A stretch of 64,000 nucleotides of DNA, taken from Bryobacterales bacterium (GTDB taxonomy: Bacteria; Acidobacteriota; Terriglobia; Bryobacterales; Bryobacteraceae). The notes beneath the pieces are model-generated. The model made no database searches. It worked only from the letters and a program-made list of their open reading frames with translations, and was not told the DNA's origin. How positions within the stretch are numbered: position 1 is the stretch's first letter; every line of letters starts with the position of its first letter. This document shows, piece by piece, positions 19,314 through 28,506 of the stretch. The position numbers and the translations under genes are program-made. The stretch covers positions 1-64,000 of the forward strand of contig PMSX01000351.1 in NCBI GenBank assembly GCA_003167495.1. The letters run 5' to 3'.

Positions 19314-21991
19314 ACTGGATGCAGCGGCTTATCAAGAAGCGCCAGTTGGAGAACGAACTTGAAAGGGAACTGCGCGATCACCTGGAACGCCAGGTCTCCG
19401 ATTACCGCCGACAAGGTCTCAGCGAAGAAGAAGCGCGGCGGAAGGCAGCTTTGACGTTTGGCGGCACTGAGCAAGTGCGCGAAGAGTGCCGCGACGCGCG
19501 CGGTGCGCGCTGGATCGAATCCACCATGCAGGATCTGCGGCTGGCCATGCGTTCTTTGAGGAAGAGTCCTGGTTTCACTTTCACCGCCATCGCGACGCTG
19601 GCTTTGGGAATCGGTGCGAACAGCGCGATTTTCGCATTGCTCGATGCTGTTCGGCTGCGCAGCTTGCCCGTACCGAATCCACAGCAACTTGCGCTCATTC
19701 AGATCGAAGGCGGCAATAATTTCGGAAGGAGGCAGGGCGACCAAGACCTTTCATACCCAATATGGGAGCAGATCCGCGACCACCATAACGGGTTCTCCGG
19801 TGCCTTCGCCTGGGCTGCGGGAAACAGGTTCGAGCTCGGCCAAGGCGCGAAGCGGCGCACTGTGGAAGGTCTTTGGGTTAGCGGTGGAATGTTCTCTACT
19901 CTCGGCATTCACCCCGTGCAGGGAAGTCTTTTCTCTCTTGAGGATGACCGTACAGGATGCGAGGCGCCTCGCGCCGTGATCAGTTACGGCTTCTGGCAGA
20001 GTAACTTCGGCGGACGAGCTTCCGCCATTGGGAGCCAGTTGTTGATTCTAGATCACCCGACCGAAATCATCGGCATCACACCGCCCACCTTCGCGGGGCT
20101 CGACGTGGGGAAGACCTTCGCGATAGCATTGCCTCTTTGCTCGCTCCCTCTGTACGCGCACGACGCCGCGGCTCTTAACCACTCTGACGATGCGTTTATA
20201 ACCGTCATGGGCCGTCTACGCCCTGGCTGGACACTCGCGCAAGCCGGCAGTCAACTTTCATCCATCAGCCCCGCTATCTTCCAGGCCACTGTGCCAACTG
20301 GCTACGAAGGGTCACGAAGTGGCTACCTCAAGTCGCGACTGACCGCATATCCGGCTGCCAATGGTGTGAGTGGACTCCGTGAGACATACGAGACCTCCCT
20401 ATGGCTGCTCCTCAGCATTACGGGACTGGTGCTATTAATCGCCTGCGCAAATCTAGCTAATCTCATGCTCGCCCGCGCCATGACCCGGGAACGGGAGATG
20501 GCAGTGCGTCTCGCCATTGGCGCGTCGCGCTGGCGACTGATCCGCCAACTTCTGACCGAAGGCTTTGTGCTCGCGGCCGCCGGAGCATTTGCCGGAGTTT
20601 GGCTCGCTCGCGTACTGAGTCGCGGCATCGTTCTGTTTCTCACCACTCAGCGCGACTCGATCGTTCTCGACCTATCCCCAAACTGGCGGATTTTTGCATT
20701 CACAGCGTCAGCGGCGTGCTTGAGCTGCTTAATATTTGGCCTGATCCCCGCGTTTCGCGGCTCACAAACCGATCCGGGCGAGGCCATCAAAAGTGGCAAT
20801 CGCAGCGTGACTGCTAATCGTCGCCGCAACTCGCTGCAAGGCGTTCTGGTCGTTTCACAGATCGCCATCTCCCTGGTCCTTCTAATCGCCGCCACTCTGT
20901 TCGTCCGTAGCTTCTGGAATCTCACAACGCTTAATCCAGGCTTCCGTGAAAGAGGCGTTGTGCTTGCCTCACTCAACTTAACGCGCCTCCCAACGCTTCC
21001 GGAAGATCGCGCCGCACTCTACGTTCACAACCTGATGACACAGCTGCGCGCTTTGCCCCAAGTGGAATCGGCCGGCACAACCACGCATGTCCCGCTGGAC
21101 GGCAGTAGCTGGACTCTCGGATTCGAACTCTCCTCCCAGAAGGAAGCTTCCAAGTTCACCTGGGTAAGTCCCGGCTACTTCGAAACGCTGGGCAAGCCGA
21201 TTCTCCAGGGGCGCAACCTCAATGACCACGACTTGCCCGCGTCACCGCGCGTAGCGGTTGTGAATCAAACGTTCGTTCGCAAATTCCTGAACGGCGCCAA
21301 CCCTCTGGGCCGCACATTCAGGACGTTGGCGGAGCCGAATTATCCGGCAAGGGAATATCAAATTGTGGGTGTAGTGAAGGACGCTAAATACTCCGATCTG
21401 CGCGATGAGATTCCGCCTGAGGTATTCGGTTCGGTGGACCAGTTCGGTGTCAGTGCCTGGCCGAATGTCTTCTTTCGCTCCTCTGCGCCTCCCGATCGAG
21501 TGATTGCAGCCGTGCGCCAGAAGTTGAGTGAGATCTCTCCCGAAATCCGCAGTGACTTCCGCGTCCTACACACAGAGATTCAAGACGGCCTTGTGCGCGA
21601 GCGCCTGATGGCCATGCTCTCAGGCATATTCGGCGCGCTCGCCGCACTTTTGGCGGCAGTAGGTCTGTACGGCGTCGTTTCTTACAACGTCGCCGCGCGG
21701 CGCAATGAAATCGGCATTCGCATGGCTTTGGGAGCAACTCGCGCGGGAGTGGTTGGAGCAATTTTAGGTCGCGCGGCCGTCTTGTTATTCAGTGGAACTG
21801 TCTTGGGCTTGCTGCTCGCGGCGGCAGCTGTCTCAACGGCTCGTTCACTCTTGTTCGGAGTCACCTCATACGACCCGCTCACGTTCGTTGCCGCCGCCCT
21901 CTTCCTTCTGACCGTTGCCTTCGCAGCCAGTTTCATCCCCGCCCGCCGGGCGTCACAGCTCGATCCGCTCGAGGCCCTGCGCTATGAGTAG
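19310..21991 (+). CDS. ADOP-type FtsX/MacB-like permease with prefix domain
   Basis: An 893-residue protein. The prefix domain covers residues 1-75 (LIKKRQLENELERELRDHLE, LSEEEARRKAALTFGG). The duplicated MacB/FtsX permease follows, with LRLAMRSLRKSPGFTFTAIA, LLIACANLANLMLARAMTRE and a terminal FIPARRASQLDPLEALRYE. The start overlaps the stop of its PadR gene. The paralogue immediately upstream has its own PadR; the two are clearly diverged, not a recent tandem duplication. Confidence 0.92.
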   Translation: MNWMQRLIKKRQLENELERELRDHLERQVSDYRRQGLSEEEARRKAALTFGGTEQVREECRDARGARWIESTMQDLRLAMRSLRKSPGFTFTAIATLALGIGANSAIFALLDAVRLRSLPVPNPQQLALIQIEGGNNFGRRQGDQDLSYPIWEQIRDHHNGFSGAFAWAAGNRFELGQGAKRRTVEGLWVSGGMFSTLGIHPVQGSLFSLEDDRTGCEAPRAVISYGFWQSNFGGRASAIGSQLLILDHPTEIIGITPPTFAGLDVGKTFAIALPLCSLPLYAHDAAALNHSDDAFITVMGRLRPGWTLAQAGSQLSSISPAIFQATVPTGYEGSRSGYLKSRLTAYPAANGVSGLRETYETSLWLLLSITGLVLLIACANLANLMLARAMTREREMAVRLAIGASRWRLIRQLLTEGFVLAAAGAFAGVWLARVLSRGIVLFLTTQRDSIVLDLSPNWRIFAFTASAACLSCLIFGLIPAFRGSQTDPGEAIKSGNRSVTANRRRNSLQGVLVVSQIAISLVLLIAATLFVRSFWNLTTLNPGFRERGVVLASLNLTRLPTLPEDRAALYVHNLMTQLRALPQVESAGTTTHVPLDGSSWTLGFELSSQKEASKFTWVSPGYFETLGKPILQGRNLNDHDLPASPRVAVVNQTFVRKFLNGANPLGRTFRTLAEPNYPAREYQIVGVVKDAKYSDLRDEIPPEVFGSVDQFGVSAWPNVFFRSSAPPDRVIAAVRQKLSEISPEIRSDFRVLHTEIQDGLVRERLMAMLSGIFGALAALLAAVGLYGVVSYNVAARRNEIGIRMALGATRAGVVGAILGRAAVLLFSGTVLGLLLAAAAVSTARSLLFGVTSYDPLTFVAAALFLLTVAFAASFIPARRASQLDPLEALRYE

Positions 21992-22001
21992 TGACCCCGA
22001 T

Positions 22002-22412
22002 TCAATCCGGAACGGAGAAGCGGCGGCGAATGTCTTCGCTGGGCGACGAGGGGCGGCGGGTTTGCGCATCGATGGGGCACCAGACACTCAGCGCTTTCGC
22101 CAGCAAAAGGCCATCGCGTGAGCGGCACAATTCGGTGTGACGGTGAAATTTCAGACCGTGCGCGCTGCCCACCCAGGTTTGCGCCACAATCTGATCGCCC
22201 AAAACGGCCGGGTGTTTGTAGTCAATTTCATGACGGATCACGACCCAGAGCCATTGCTGCTGCTCAGCGGGCGTAGTCGCATAACGCCAGTGAGCCGCCG
22301 CGACATCTTGCACCCAGCGCAGGTAAGCCACATTGTTGACGTGCTGCATATTATCGATATCGGCAGGCTCGACTTGAATGCGGATCTGGAAGATTCCACC
22401 GGCGGACTGCAT
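22002..22412 (-). CDS. Hotdog-fold acyl-CoA thioesterase (4HBT/YbgC-like)
   Basis: A 136-residue protein. VEPADIDNMQHVNNVAYLRWVQ contains the D-x-x-x-HVNN signature of the 4-hydroxybenzoyl-CoA thioesterase group, followed by IDYKHPAVLGDQIVAQTWVG and FHRHTELCRSRDGLLLAKA. It would hydrolyse an acyl-CoA in the cytoplasm; chain specificity cannot be read. It converges on the ADOP gene with a 10-nt gap. Confidence 0.85.
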   Translation of the reverse strand: MQSAGGIFQIRIQVEPADIDNMQHVNNVAYLRWVQDVAAAHWRYATTPAEQQQWLWVVIRHEIDYKHPAVLGDQIVAQTWVGSAHGLKFHRHTELCRSRDGLLLAKALSVWCPIDAQTRRPSSPSEDIRRRFSVPD

Positions 22413-22468
22413 GTTAATACGCTAGCAACCCGCAACTTCGGGCCGTTTTTGGGCGTCATCTTACTCGT

Positions 22469-23575
22469 ATGCCAGCAAATCTATTCGACCGGCGCGCTTT
22501 CGTAGCTACCTTTGCCTCCCTACCACTGGTCCGGCTTTTGGCGGGTCAGGAACCTCAGCAGGCGCACCAACCCACTTTCTCGGCGGACGTAAAAGTGGTG
22601 AATGTATTTGCCACGGTACGGGATAAAAAGGGTCAGATTGTCAAAGATCTGAAGAAGGAAGATTTTACCTTGCTGGAAGACGGGCGGCCGCAAACGATCC
22701 GCTACTTCTCGCAACAGAGCGACCTACCGCTGACTCTAGGGTTGCTGGTGGATACGAGCAGAAGCGAAAGGCGCATGATTCCCACCGAGCGCTCAGCGAG
22801 CCATAAATTCTTCGAACAGGTGCTGCGGCCAGACCGGGACAAAGCGTTTCTCATCCACTTCGATCATGAAGTCGAGTTGCTGCAGGATTTAACCGCTTCC
22901 CGCGAGCGGTTGGAGAAGGCGTTGGATTTGCTGGCGCCTTCGGAGGAGCAAGCGGACACTCAGACAAATCAAGGAGGCAACGGCGGAGGAGGTTATCCCG
23001 GCGGCGGTGGCGGTTATCCGGGCGGCGGCATGGGACGGCATGGCGGTGGGCGCGGCGGCGGCCAACGGCACCACGGCGGAGGCACAGCCTTATATGACGG
23101 AATCTACTTGGCCTCTAACGAAATTCTGAGTAAGCAAACCGGGCGAAAGGCTGTGGTCCTGCTCACAGACGGCGAAGACAACGGCAGCAAGATCTCTTTA
23201 GGAGAATCGGTTGCGTCAACCCAGCGCGCCGACACTTTGGGCTATGCGGTGCGCATCGCGGACGAGGAGATTGGCAGTATGGTGCCGCGTGGCTGGAACG
23301 GCGGCGGTGGGCGCGGAGGCGGCGCCACGGAGCATCCCGACGGCAAGAAGATCCTCAAACAAATTGCTAAGGAGACGGGCGGGGGCTATTTCGAATACGG
23401 CAAAAAGAAACCGCTCGAAGATATCTATGCCGAGATTCAAGACGAGCTGCGAAACCAATACAGCATCGGCTACACGTCCGATCACACCGGCACGGACAAG
23501 GGCTATCGCAAAATTGACTTGACGGTGGGCCAGAAGGGATTCACGGTGCAAGCGCGAGAGGGTTACTACGTATAA
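22469..23575 (+). CDS. Exported VWFA-domain protein, acidobacterial type
   Basis: A 368-residue protein with an RR-containing signal (FDRRAFVATFASLPLVRLLA), possibly Tat-dependent. The N-terminal beta domain (VVNVFATVRDKKGQIVKDL, EDFTLLEDGRPQTIRYFS) and the VWFA fold (LTLGLLVDTSRSERRM, KAVVLLTDGEDNG) match the acidobacterial VWFA-related family. The metal site DxSxS reads DTSRS. A Gly-rich insertion of about 45 residues (GGGGYPGG repeats) and a smaller one near residue 275 interrupt the domain. The paralogue follows 70 nt downstream. Confidence 0.87.
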   Translation: MPANLFDRRAFVATFASLPLVRLLAGQEPQQAHQPTFSADVKVVNVFATVRDKKGQIVKDLKKEDFTLLEDGRPQTIRYFSQQSDLPLTLGLLVDTSRSERRMIPTERSASHKFFEQVLRPDRDKAFLIHFDHEVELLQDLTASRERLEKALDLLAPSEEQADTQTNQGGNGGGGYPGGGGGYPGGGMGRHGGGRGGGQRHHGGGTALYDGIYLASNEILSKQTGRKAVVLLTDGEDNGSKISLGESVASTQRADTLGYAVRIADEEIGSMVPRGWNGGGGRGGGATEHPDGKKILKQIAKETGGGYFEYGKKKPLEDIYAEIQDELRNQYSIGYTSDHTGTDKGYRKIDLTVGQKGFTVQAREGYYV

Positions 23576-23645
23576 CACAGGTGCCCGGTGCGAAACTAGG
23601 GATGTGACCGGGAAACTCTCAGCTAGTCTAAAGCGTCTAAGCGGT

Positions 23646-24893
23646 ATGAGACGCCTGCGTTCAAGAAATCTCGTGATTTTGTGCATGTGTTTGGCTGCGG
23701 GGATTCTGGCTTTGTCAATCCATCCGTTGCGGGCGCAGATCGTTCCGGGGCAATTGCCGCCGGGAACCGCTCCGGCCCCTCCCAAGCCAGGACAATTGGC
23801 ACCGGAGGAGGGGAGCAAGCCGGCAGACGCCGCGAAGGATACTAATGCGGCCACGGACGATAAGCCGACGTTTGAGAATGACCAGATCATCGGAAGGGCC
23901 ACCACTAGCCGAGTGGTAATTCCAGTAAGCGTACTTGATCCCGATGGCCACGGTTATGTCACCGGTCTGAAGGCCGCCGATTTCGAAGTCTACGATAACA
24001 ACAAGCCACAAAAGATTGACGCTGAGCTTATTGAGCAGCCCATGTCGGTTGTTCTGGCGATACAGGCCAATTCCGAAGTGGAAGCGTTTCTGCCGAAATT
24101 AAAGACATCCGCAGGGCTGTTACATGGGCTCGTGACAGGCGTGGATGGCGATGTGGCGGTGCTGGCATTTGACCACCGCATGCTGCTGCTGCAGGATTTC
24201 ACCAACGATCCGGACAAGTTGGATATCGCCATGCAGCACTTGCGCGCCGGTTCCAGTTCATCGGCCATTATAGACGCGGTTTTAGAAAGTGACCACATGT
24301 TGAAGCGCCGAGATCGGGAAGGCAAACGACGGCGCGTGATTATTCTGATCAGCCGCGACATCAATAAAGGGAGCGAGGCAAAGCTGCCCGAGACCATTCG
24401 TGACACTCAGTTCGATAACATCACCGTTGAATGCGTGGATATTTCGAAAATTCTAAGCGCTCTGACGAAAGAACCCGGTTATCCCCGCCCGGCACATGGC
24501 GGGATACCGGCGGAAGCGATGCCTGCACCCATTGGCGGAGGTGGCGGCCCGAATACCATGACGAACGACGCTCAGCAAGCGGACGGCAACGCTTTAGAAC
24601 TGGTGCCGCCCATGCTGCGGTCGATCCACGACTTGTTCAAGAGGCCGCCCGCCCGGGCGTTCACGTATTTTACCGGTGGCCAAGTTTATAACTTTGCCAC
24701 GAACCGCGGGCTGGAGAAGGCAATCAGTGATATTGGTCAAGATCTAAATAACCAATATGTCTTGAGCTACGCGTTGACGGCTGACACCAGGAGCGAGCCA
24801 GGTTTCCATAACATCCGTGTGGCGGTAGATCGTCCGGGATTAAAGATTCGTGCGCGACCCGGCTATTGGTGGGGTGGCGGAGCGATTGAGTAA
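23646..24893 (+). CDS. Exported VWFA-domain protein, acidobacterial type (second copy)
   Basis: A 415-residue protein from the ATG 23646, with a signal peptide (VILCMCLAAGILALSIHPLRAQ) and a Pro/Ala-rich linker. It shares the layout of its upstream neighbour: VVIPVSVLDPDGHGYVTGL, DFEVYDNNKPQKIDAELIEQ, VAVLAFDHRMLLLQDFT, RRVIILISRD and a C-terminal NNQYVLSYALT...GFHNIRVAV segment. The metal-site position reads LAIQANSE rather than DxSxS, so divalent-metal binding is probably lost. Likely co-transcribed with 22469-23575. Confidence 0.83.
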   Translation: MRRLRSRNLVILCMCLAAGILALSIHPLRAQIVPGQLPPGTAPAPPKPGQLAPEEGSKPADAAKDTNAATDDKPTFENDQIIGRATTSRVVIPVSVLDPDGHGYVTGLKAADFEVYDNNKPQKIDAELIEQPMSVVLAIQANSEVEAFLPKLKTSAGLLHGLVTGVDGDVAVLAFDHRMLLLQDFTNDPDKLDIAMQHLRAGSSSSAIIDAVLESDHMLKRRDREGKRRRVIILISRDINKGSEAKLPETIRDTQFDNITVECVDISKILSALTKEPGYPRPAHGGIPAEAMPAPIGGGGGPNTMTNDAQQADGNALELVPPMLRSIHDLFKRPPARAFTYFTGGQVYNFATNRGLEKAISDIGQDLNNQYVLSYALTADTRSEPGFHNIRVAVDRPGLKIRARPGYWWGGGAIE

Positions 24894-24906
24894 CGGCTCG
24901 GCGGCG

Positions 24907-26118
24907 TCAGCCAAAGCGTAGCGCTCCGAAGCTGACTACACTCTGCGGGTCAATCTGCCACTGATGATAATCGAGCAGTTCGCCCTTTACGCCGGGCATC
25001 ACTTTCATAAACGTATAAAACGGCGCGGAGCCGCACCATTTCAAATCGTCGTGCCGATCTTGTACTAAAGACCAGTAGCTGCTGATGTCGGCTTCGGCTA
25101 TTTTGTCAATGCGTTCACGGTCGCGCTGTTCAATGGCGAGCATTTCGCCGATGTTGGCCGTAGCGCGCAGTGGATCGTTATACCGGCGGCCCATGTGAGC
25201 CAGATCTACGCCGAGCACCCAGCACAACCGGCGGCCTTCGCGCGCGGCCATGTTGCCCAGAGTGTCGAAAAAGCGCGCCACGCGCGGCGTATCTTCGGGC
25301 AAACCACTTTCGTAAATACTCTTGACAAAAGGCCCGCAGAGAATCGGCAGAATGCGAACCTGCGGGCCGTAGATCTGTTGCAACATCACCACCTGAAATT
25401 CAATGGAATGCTCCACTGCATGGCAATAGTCTTCCATGGCGATGGCATCCGGCGCGGCGTCCGCTAGTTCATTCACCAATGAGCCATTTGTTTGCGCATC
25501 GCCGAAAGGAGTGTTGAAGTTCTTGCGAGTCAAGCCGAAGCGCTCCGGCGCGCCATAATGCGATGTGCCGAGGATGACAAAGGTAACGTTGGCGGCTTGC
25601 TCGCGCGGCGGGAGTGCTTGATAGGCGGCGCGATAGGTAGCCCAACCGCCGTCGGGACTGGCGTGCGGCGCGGCGATGGCCACAGTTGTTTCCTTGCCCT
25701 GGCTTGTGCCAATTTCCTTGGTCAGCAGCGCGCGCAGTTTCGGCAAATTTGCGGGGTAACCGGAATCGGCGAAATTCGCCGTGCGGAAGGGTTCCAGGGC
25801 AAATTCAGCTTCGCGCTGACCCTTTAGCGTAAGATAGCGCTCATTCTCAAGAAAACCGGCTTCATTCAGAGCATCAAACAAATGCTGCTCAATTTCACCG
25901 ACCTGAATTTCGCCGGTGATGCGCACCAGTTCGGCGCGCAAGTCCAAGGTAGAACTGTGGCCATCGAACCATTCCAGCACTGGGACCAGGGGCGGCGGCA
26001 CCAGCAAGGTGGCATCGGAATAATGATAAGGATCGCGAATAAAAAGGCCCGGGCGCTCAGGGTCGGGCGAAGGCATGAAATCGAGATTGAAACGGAGTCT
26101 GGGAAGAACTGCGGACAC
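24907..26118 (-). CDS. Memo-like protein (AmmeMemoRadiSam system protein B)
   Basis: A 403-residue protein from a GTG start. An N-terminal domain of about 125 residues (PRLRFNLDFMPSPDPERPG, IRDPYHYSDATLLVPP) precedes the Memo domain. Its three expected metal-site residues are visible in AAPHASP, LGTSHYG and WCGSAPF, with EHSIEFQVVMLQ and GVDLAHMG between. Memo proteins resemble extradiol dioxygenases; the bacterial ones usually occur with AMMECR1 and a radical SAM protein, neither of which is adjacent. It is the last chromosomal gene before the prophage. Confidence 0.85.
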   Translation of the reverse strand: MSAVLPRLRFNLDFMPSPDPERPGLFIRDPYHYSDATLLVPPPLVPVLEWFDGHSSTLDLRAELVRITGEIQVGEIEQHLFDALNEAGFLENERYLTLKGQREAEFALEPFRTANFADSGYPANLPKLRALLTKEIGTSQGKETTVAIAAPHASPDGGWATYRAAYQALPPREQAANVTFVILGTSHYGAPERFGLTRKNFNTPFGDAQTNGSLVNELADAAPDAIAMEDYCHAVEHSIEFQVVMLQQIYGPQVRILPILCGPFVKSIYESGLPEDTPRVARFFDTLGNMAAREGRRLCWVLGVDLAHMGRRYNDPLRATANIGEMLAIEQRDRERIDKIAEADISSYWSLVQDRHDDLKWCGSAPFYTFMKVMPGVKGELLDYHQWQIDPQSVVSFGALRFG

Positions 26119-26146
26119 GACTTATTGTAACGATCTAACAAGCCGT

Positions 26147-26167
26147 GCCCGCCGTACGTCGGCGGGC
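26147..26167. other. GC-rich stem-loop at the host-prophage junction
   Basis: GCCCGCCG and CGGCGGGC form an 8-bp stem with a 5-nt loop. A-rich sequence follows on the plus strand, so there is no T-run after the stem for plus-strand transcripts, and on the minus strand the T-run comes before the stem. It is not a standard terminator. It lies between the Memo gene and the first phage gene and could mark the junction. Confidence 0.4.
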
Positions 26168-26331
26168 CTGAAAAAAATCCGGTTTCCGCAGAACTCTCGC
26201 CAAAGATTCCCTGCGTAGACCAACGCTTCAAACGCGCCGAACCATGGTGTCGACGACTTGCGCCGCCAGGCCCATTCGATTTATTGTCACCATTTTCGGC
26301 CCAACCTGCAACAGTGCAAGGAGCCGAATCG

Positions 26332-26424
26332 ATGACGGATGCGTCACAACGCAGTTTTCGAGTACCAGACTTTTCCAAACCAGTTTTAGGACTCGTAGCA
26401 TCGCTGGGCGAGGTGCGCGTATGA
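26332..26424 (+). CDS. Small early phage protein (30 aa)
   Basis: A 30-residue frame (MTDASQRSFRVPDFSKPVLG...). AAGGAG lies 8-9 nt upstream of the ATG and the stop overlaps the next start as ATGA (26421-26424), so it is probably translated and coupled to the replication-type gene. Function unknown; it may act as a leader. It is the first recognisable phage gene. Confidence 0.5.
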   Translation: MTDASQRSFRVPDFSKPVLGLVASLGEVRV

Positions 26425-27689
26425 GCGCCACCGGAACGCAGACAGCGAAGGAGCAACCTCACCCACCGAAGAAGCCCGATCCGAACCTCGTTCTGATGAA
26501 GGCGATGGGCGCCACCTGGTATAACCCGACCCCGGAGTGGCAGCATGCCGCTTTTGAGGATAAGGATTTAAGCATCAGTCCGGCCGCGCACCACCAGCTG
26601 TCGTTCTGGCGCAAGGTCACCATCGGGGCGAGGAAAGTGGGCAAGAGAACGCCCTACGGCTACGACGCATCGCGCCCCGAAGGGAAGCGCGATGTTGGCA
26701 TACCCGAGATCGCCGAACTGACCCACACAAGCGTCCCAAACGCCACGCGCGTCTGGAACGAACTTGTTGCAGTTGGCCTAACCCTAAAGGACGAACAAGG
26801 CCGTTGTTGCCTGGCGGGCAAACGTCCCGAAACAAAGGAGGGGGAGAAGGAAGGCGAAGACAGCGCTAAGTTATTGAATGTAAATGATGATAGGGAGTGG
26901 AAAAAATTCTGTACAGACAATTTTCCAACCTATCTGGCGGAGCAATTACAGCGGGTGAGTAAGGCCGTGCGCGATGTCTGTCTCGCCGATCTGAACGGCT
27001 TCGATGCCTTCGAGAAGAAGGCCATCGCCGAAGCGACCGACGCCGTCCGGAGCAAGGTGAAGCAGGCGAGGGACGAGCATCTTTCTGAACGCTATCGTAT
27101 CAAAATCCGACGCTTCGAGCGCAAGGAAAAACGTGCCGCAGCGAAGGCGACCGAAAAGCCCCTTGTACAACTCTCGCTTACGTGGCCGCCCGAATTGTCT
27201 GTACAGAATTCCGGCGATTTGTCTGTACAAAATGACGAGGAAATTCCGCACAAACGGATTTCGGACGTTGTACAAAATCGCTCTAATAAGGAGTCAGAGT
27301 TTCAAAGGGAAAACAGTCAAAGAAGCTCTCCCCCTACCCCCTCTCACGCTGCCGCGCAAGAGGGGAAGCGAGAACCCCCAACGCCTTCCATAAACGCCGA
27401 AGACAACTCCCCAAAATTCGACGCATTGCTGTTTGCCGCCAACGAAGCGCACATGACCTACGCCGAAGGGCAGGTGCCAAAGTTGAGGGCCACATATCAA
27501 GCGCTCAATCCCAACGAGCGGACAGCCGCCATCGACGGCATCCGCATTCGCCGCGAAACCGGAGAGTACGACGACGCGCATTTTGTGCCGGCGTTACGGC
27601 GCTACTTGACCGAGCAACTTTGGACCGCCAAGCTCAGGCCCGGCGCCCGCAAGAAACGAGTCGACACGTCCTTCCTCGATTCCGAGTGA
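26421..27689 (+). CDS. Winged-helix replication-type phage protein
   Basis: A 422-residue protein. Residues 60-130 (HHQLSFWRKVTIGARKVGKR, IPEIAELTHTSVPNATRVWN, VGLTLKDEQGRCCL) look like a winged helix-turn-helix. The middle is charged and helical (RIKIRRFERKEKRAAAKATE), then a low-complexity linker and a C-terminal domain (ALNPNERTAAIDGIRIRRE). Position at the head of the early operon and TGTACA-centred repeats inside the gene resemble initiator genes such as lambda O. The role is inferred from this; the sequence alone shows only a DNA-binding-like domain. Confidence 0.6.
   Translation: MSATGTQTAKEQPHPPKKPDPNLVLMKAMGATWYNPTPEWQHAAFEDKDLSISPAAHHQLSFWRKVTIGARKVGKRTPYGYDASRPEGKRDVGIPEIAELTHTSVPNATRVWNELVAVGLTLKDEQGRCCLAGKRPETKEGEKEGEDSAKLLNVNDDREWKKFCTDNFPTYLAEQLQRVSKAVRDVCLADLNGFDAFEKKAIAEATDAVRSKVKQARDEHLSERYRIKIRRFERKEKRAAAKATEKPLVQLSLTWPPELSVQNSGDLSVQNDEEIPHKRISDVVQNRSNKESEFQRENSQRSSPPTPSHAAAQEGKREPPTPSINAEDNSPKFDALLFAANEAHMTYAEGQVPKLRATYQALNPNERTAAIDGIRIRRETGEYDDAHFVPALRRYLTEQLWTAKLRPGARKKRVDTSFLDSE
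26905..27278. repeat. Cluster of TGTACA-centred repeats (possible origin iterons)
   Basis: AATTGTCTGTACAGAATT occurs exactly twice, inverted at 26905-26922 and direct at 27193-27210. Shorter relatives lie at 27162-27172 (CTTGTACAACT), 27217-27233 (ATTTGTCTGTACAAAAT) and 27264-27278 (GTTGTACAAAAT). The two 18-mers are read in opposite orientation and encode different peptides, so selection acts on the DNA. An AT-rich stretch (26870-26925) adjoins the first copy. Confidence 0.65.
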
Positions 27690-27694
27690 ACGCT

Positions 27695-28129
27695 ATGCCG
27701 ACCAGTGAAAAATTCATCAAGAGCCAACTGAAGATGTTTGTGGAGCATCCGCGCTTTCCCGATGAGTTTGGCCAAAAGTTGCTGGTGCGGGCATTCGAAG
27801 AGGCTTGTGAAACAGACGAAGACGTGCGAGCCATAGCGGAGCATCTTTTGCGCATCTCAGAATTTGCGCCTCTGCCCGCCAACGTCTACAAGGCTGCTGA
27901 ACATTTGGCGCAGCAGAGAGCCGCGCTGCAAGATTCGCCATCGCCGTATGCCCGGCCCGGCGAGCATGACGGATCACTAGTCGATGGCATGACAGAGGAG
28001 GATATTATGCGCTGGAACGAAATCGCCGCAAGACCTGGCGACCGCCCCTGGCAGAAGGCGAACAGAGAATTGGCAAAAGGAATCTTGCAGACTTTCTACG
28101 AACGCCACCCAGAAAGGAAACACGGATGA
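27695..28129 (+). CDS. Hypothetical early phage protein
   Basis: A 144-residue, largely helical protein (FIKSQLKMFVEHPRFPDEFG, EEACETDEDVRAIAEHLLR, PLPANVYKAAEHL). The ATG at 27695 follows the initiator-type gene by 5 nt. A helicase-loader or replisome-adaptor role would fit this position, but no motif proves it. The stop overlaps the next start (ATGA). Confidence 0.7.
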   Translation: MPTSEKFIKSQLKMFVEHPRFPDEFGQKLLVRAFEEACETDEDVRAIAEHLLRISEFAPLPANVYKAAEHLAQQRAALQDSPSPYARPGEHDGSLVDGMTEEDIMRWNEIAARPGDRPWQKANRELAKGILQTFYERHPERKHG

Positions 28130-28506
28130 AAAAACCAAGTACACCCGCACTGCGCCGCGAGCTGCTCACAATCCTAACGACGCTCAGAAGCGGGTTCTCG
28201 AAGATGTGGCCGAAGCAACGCCGCAGAGCAAAGCGCAGACTGCGCAGCAGCTACCGCGAACTCAAAGCGCAGATTCTGGCGGTCGAAGAAGAAGCTCGCG
28301 TTTTGGCAAGCGTTTTGGCAAGTCGAACTGCATCCGCACGGTTCAGCCCGAAGATGAAGCCCTGGGAGCTCAGAAGCAACGTGCGACAGATGCAAAGCCA
28401 AAAAGTTTCATCGTACGGCGTGCGGCGGGCAGCGCAGATTTTAGGTCGAATTGTCTCCCGCGAAAGCGAGGAGCCCGCCGAGAAATCGAAAGGAGCCAGT
28501 GCATGA
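28126..28506 (+). CDS. Hypothetical basic early phage protein
   Basis: A 126-residue, strongly basic helical protein (MWPKQRRRAKRRLRSSYREL, then a predicted coiled coil KAQILAVEEEARVLASVLAS). It is coupled by ATGA overlaps to genes on both sides. Nucleic-acid binding is plausible from charge only; no family recognised. Confidence 0.65.
   Translation: MKKPSTPALRRELLTILTTLRSGFSKMWPKQRRRAKRRLRSSYRELKAQILAVEEEARVLASVLASRTASARFSPKMKPWELRSNVRQMQSQKVSSYGVRRAAQILGRIVSRESEEPAEKSKGASA

Noticed and set aside
26147-26167. Stem-loop as a rho-independent terminator
   Set aside because: The A/T tract is on the wrong side for either direction.
28206-28502. N-terminal extension of the gene starting at 28503
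   Set aside because: It runs through the preceding gene in another frame; the ATGA junction at 28503 marks the start.
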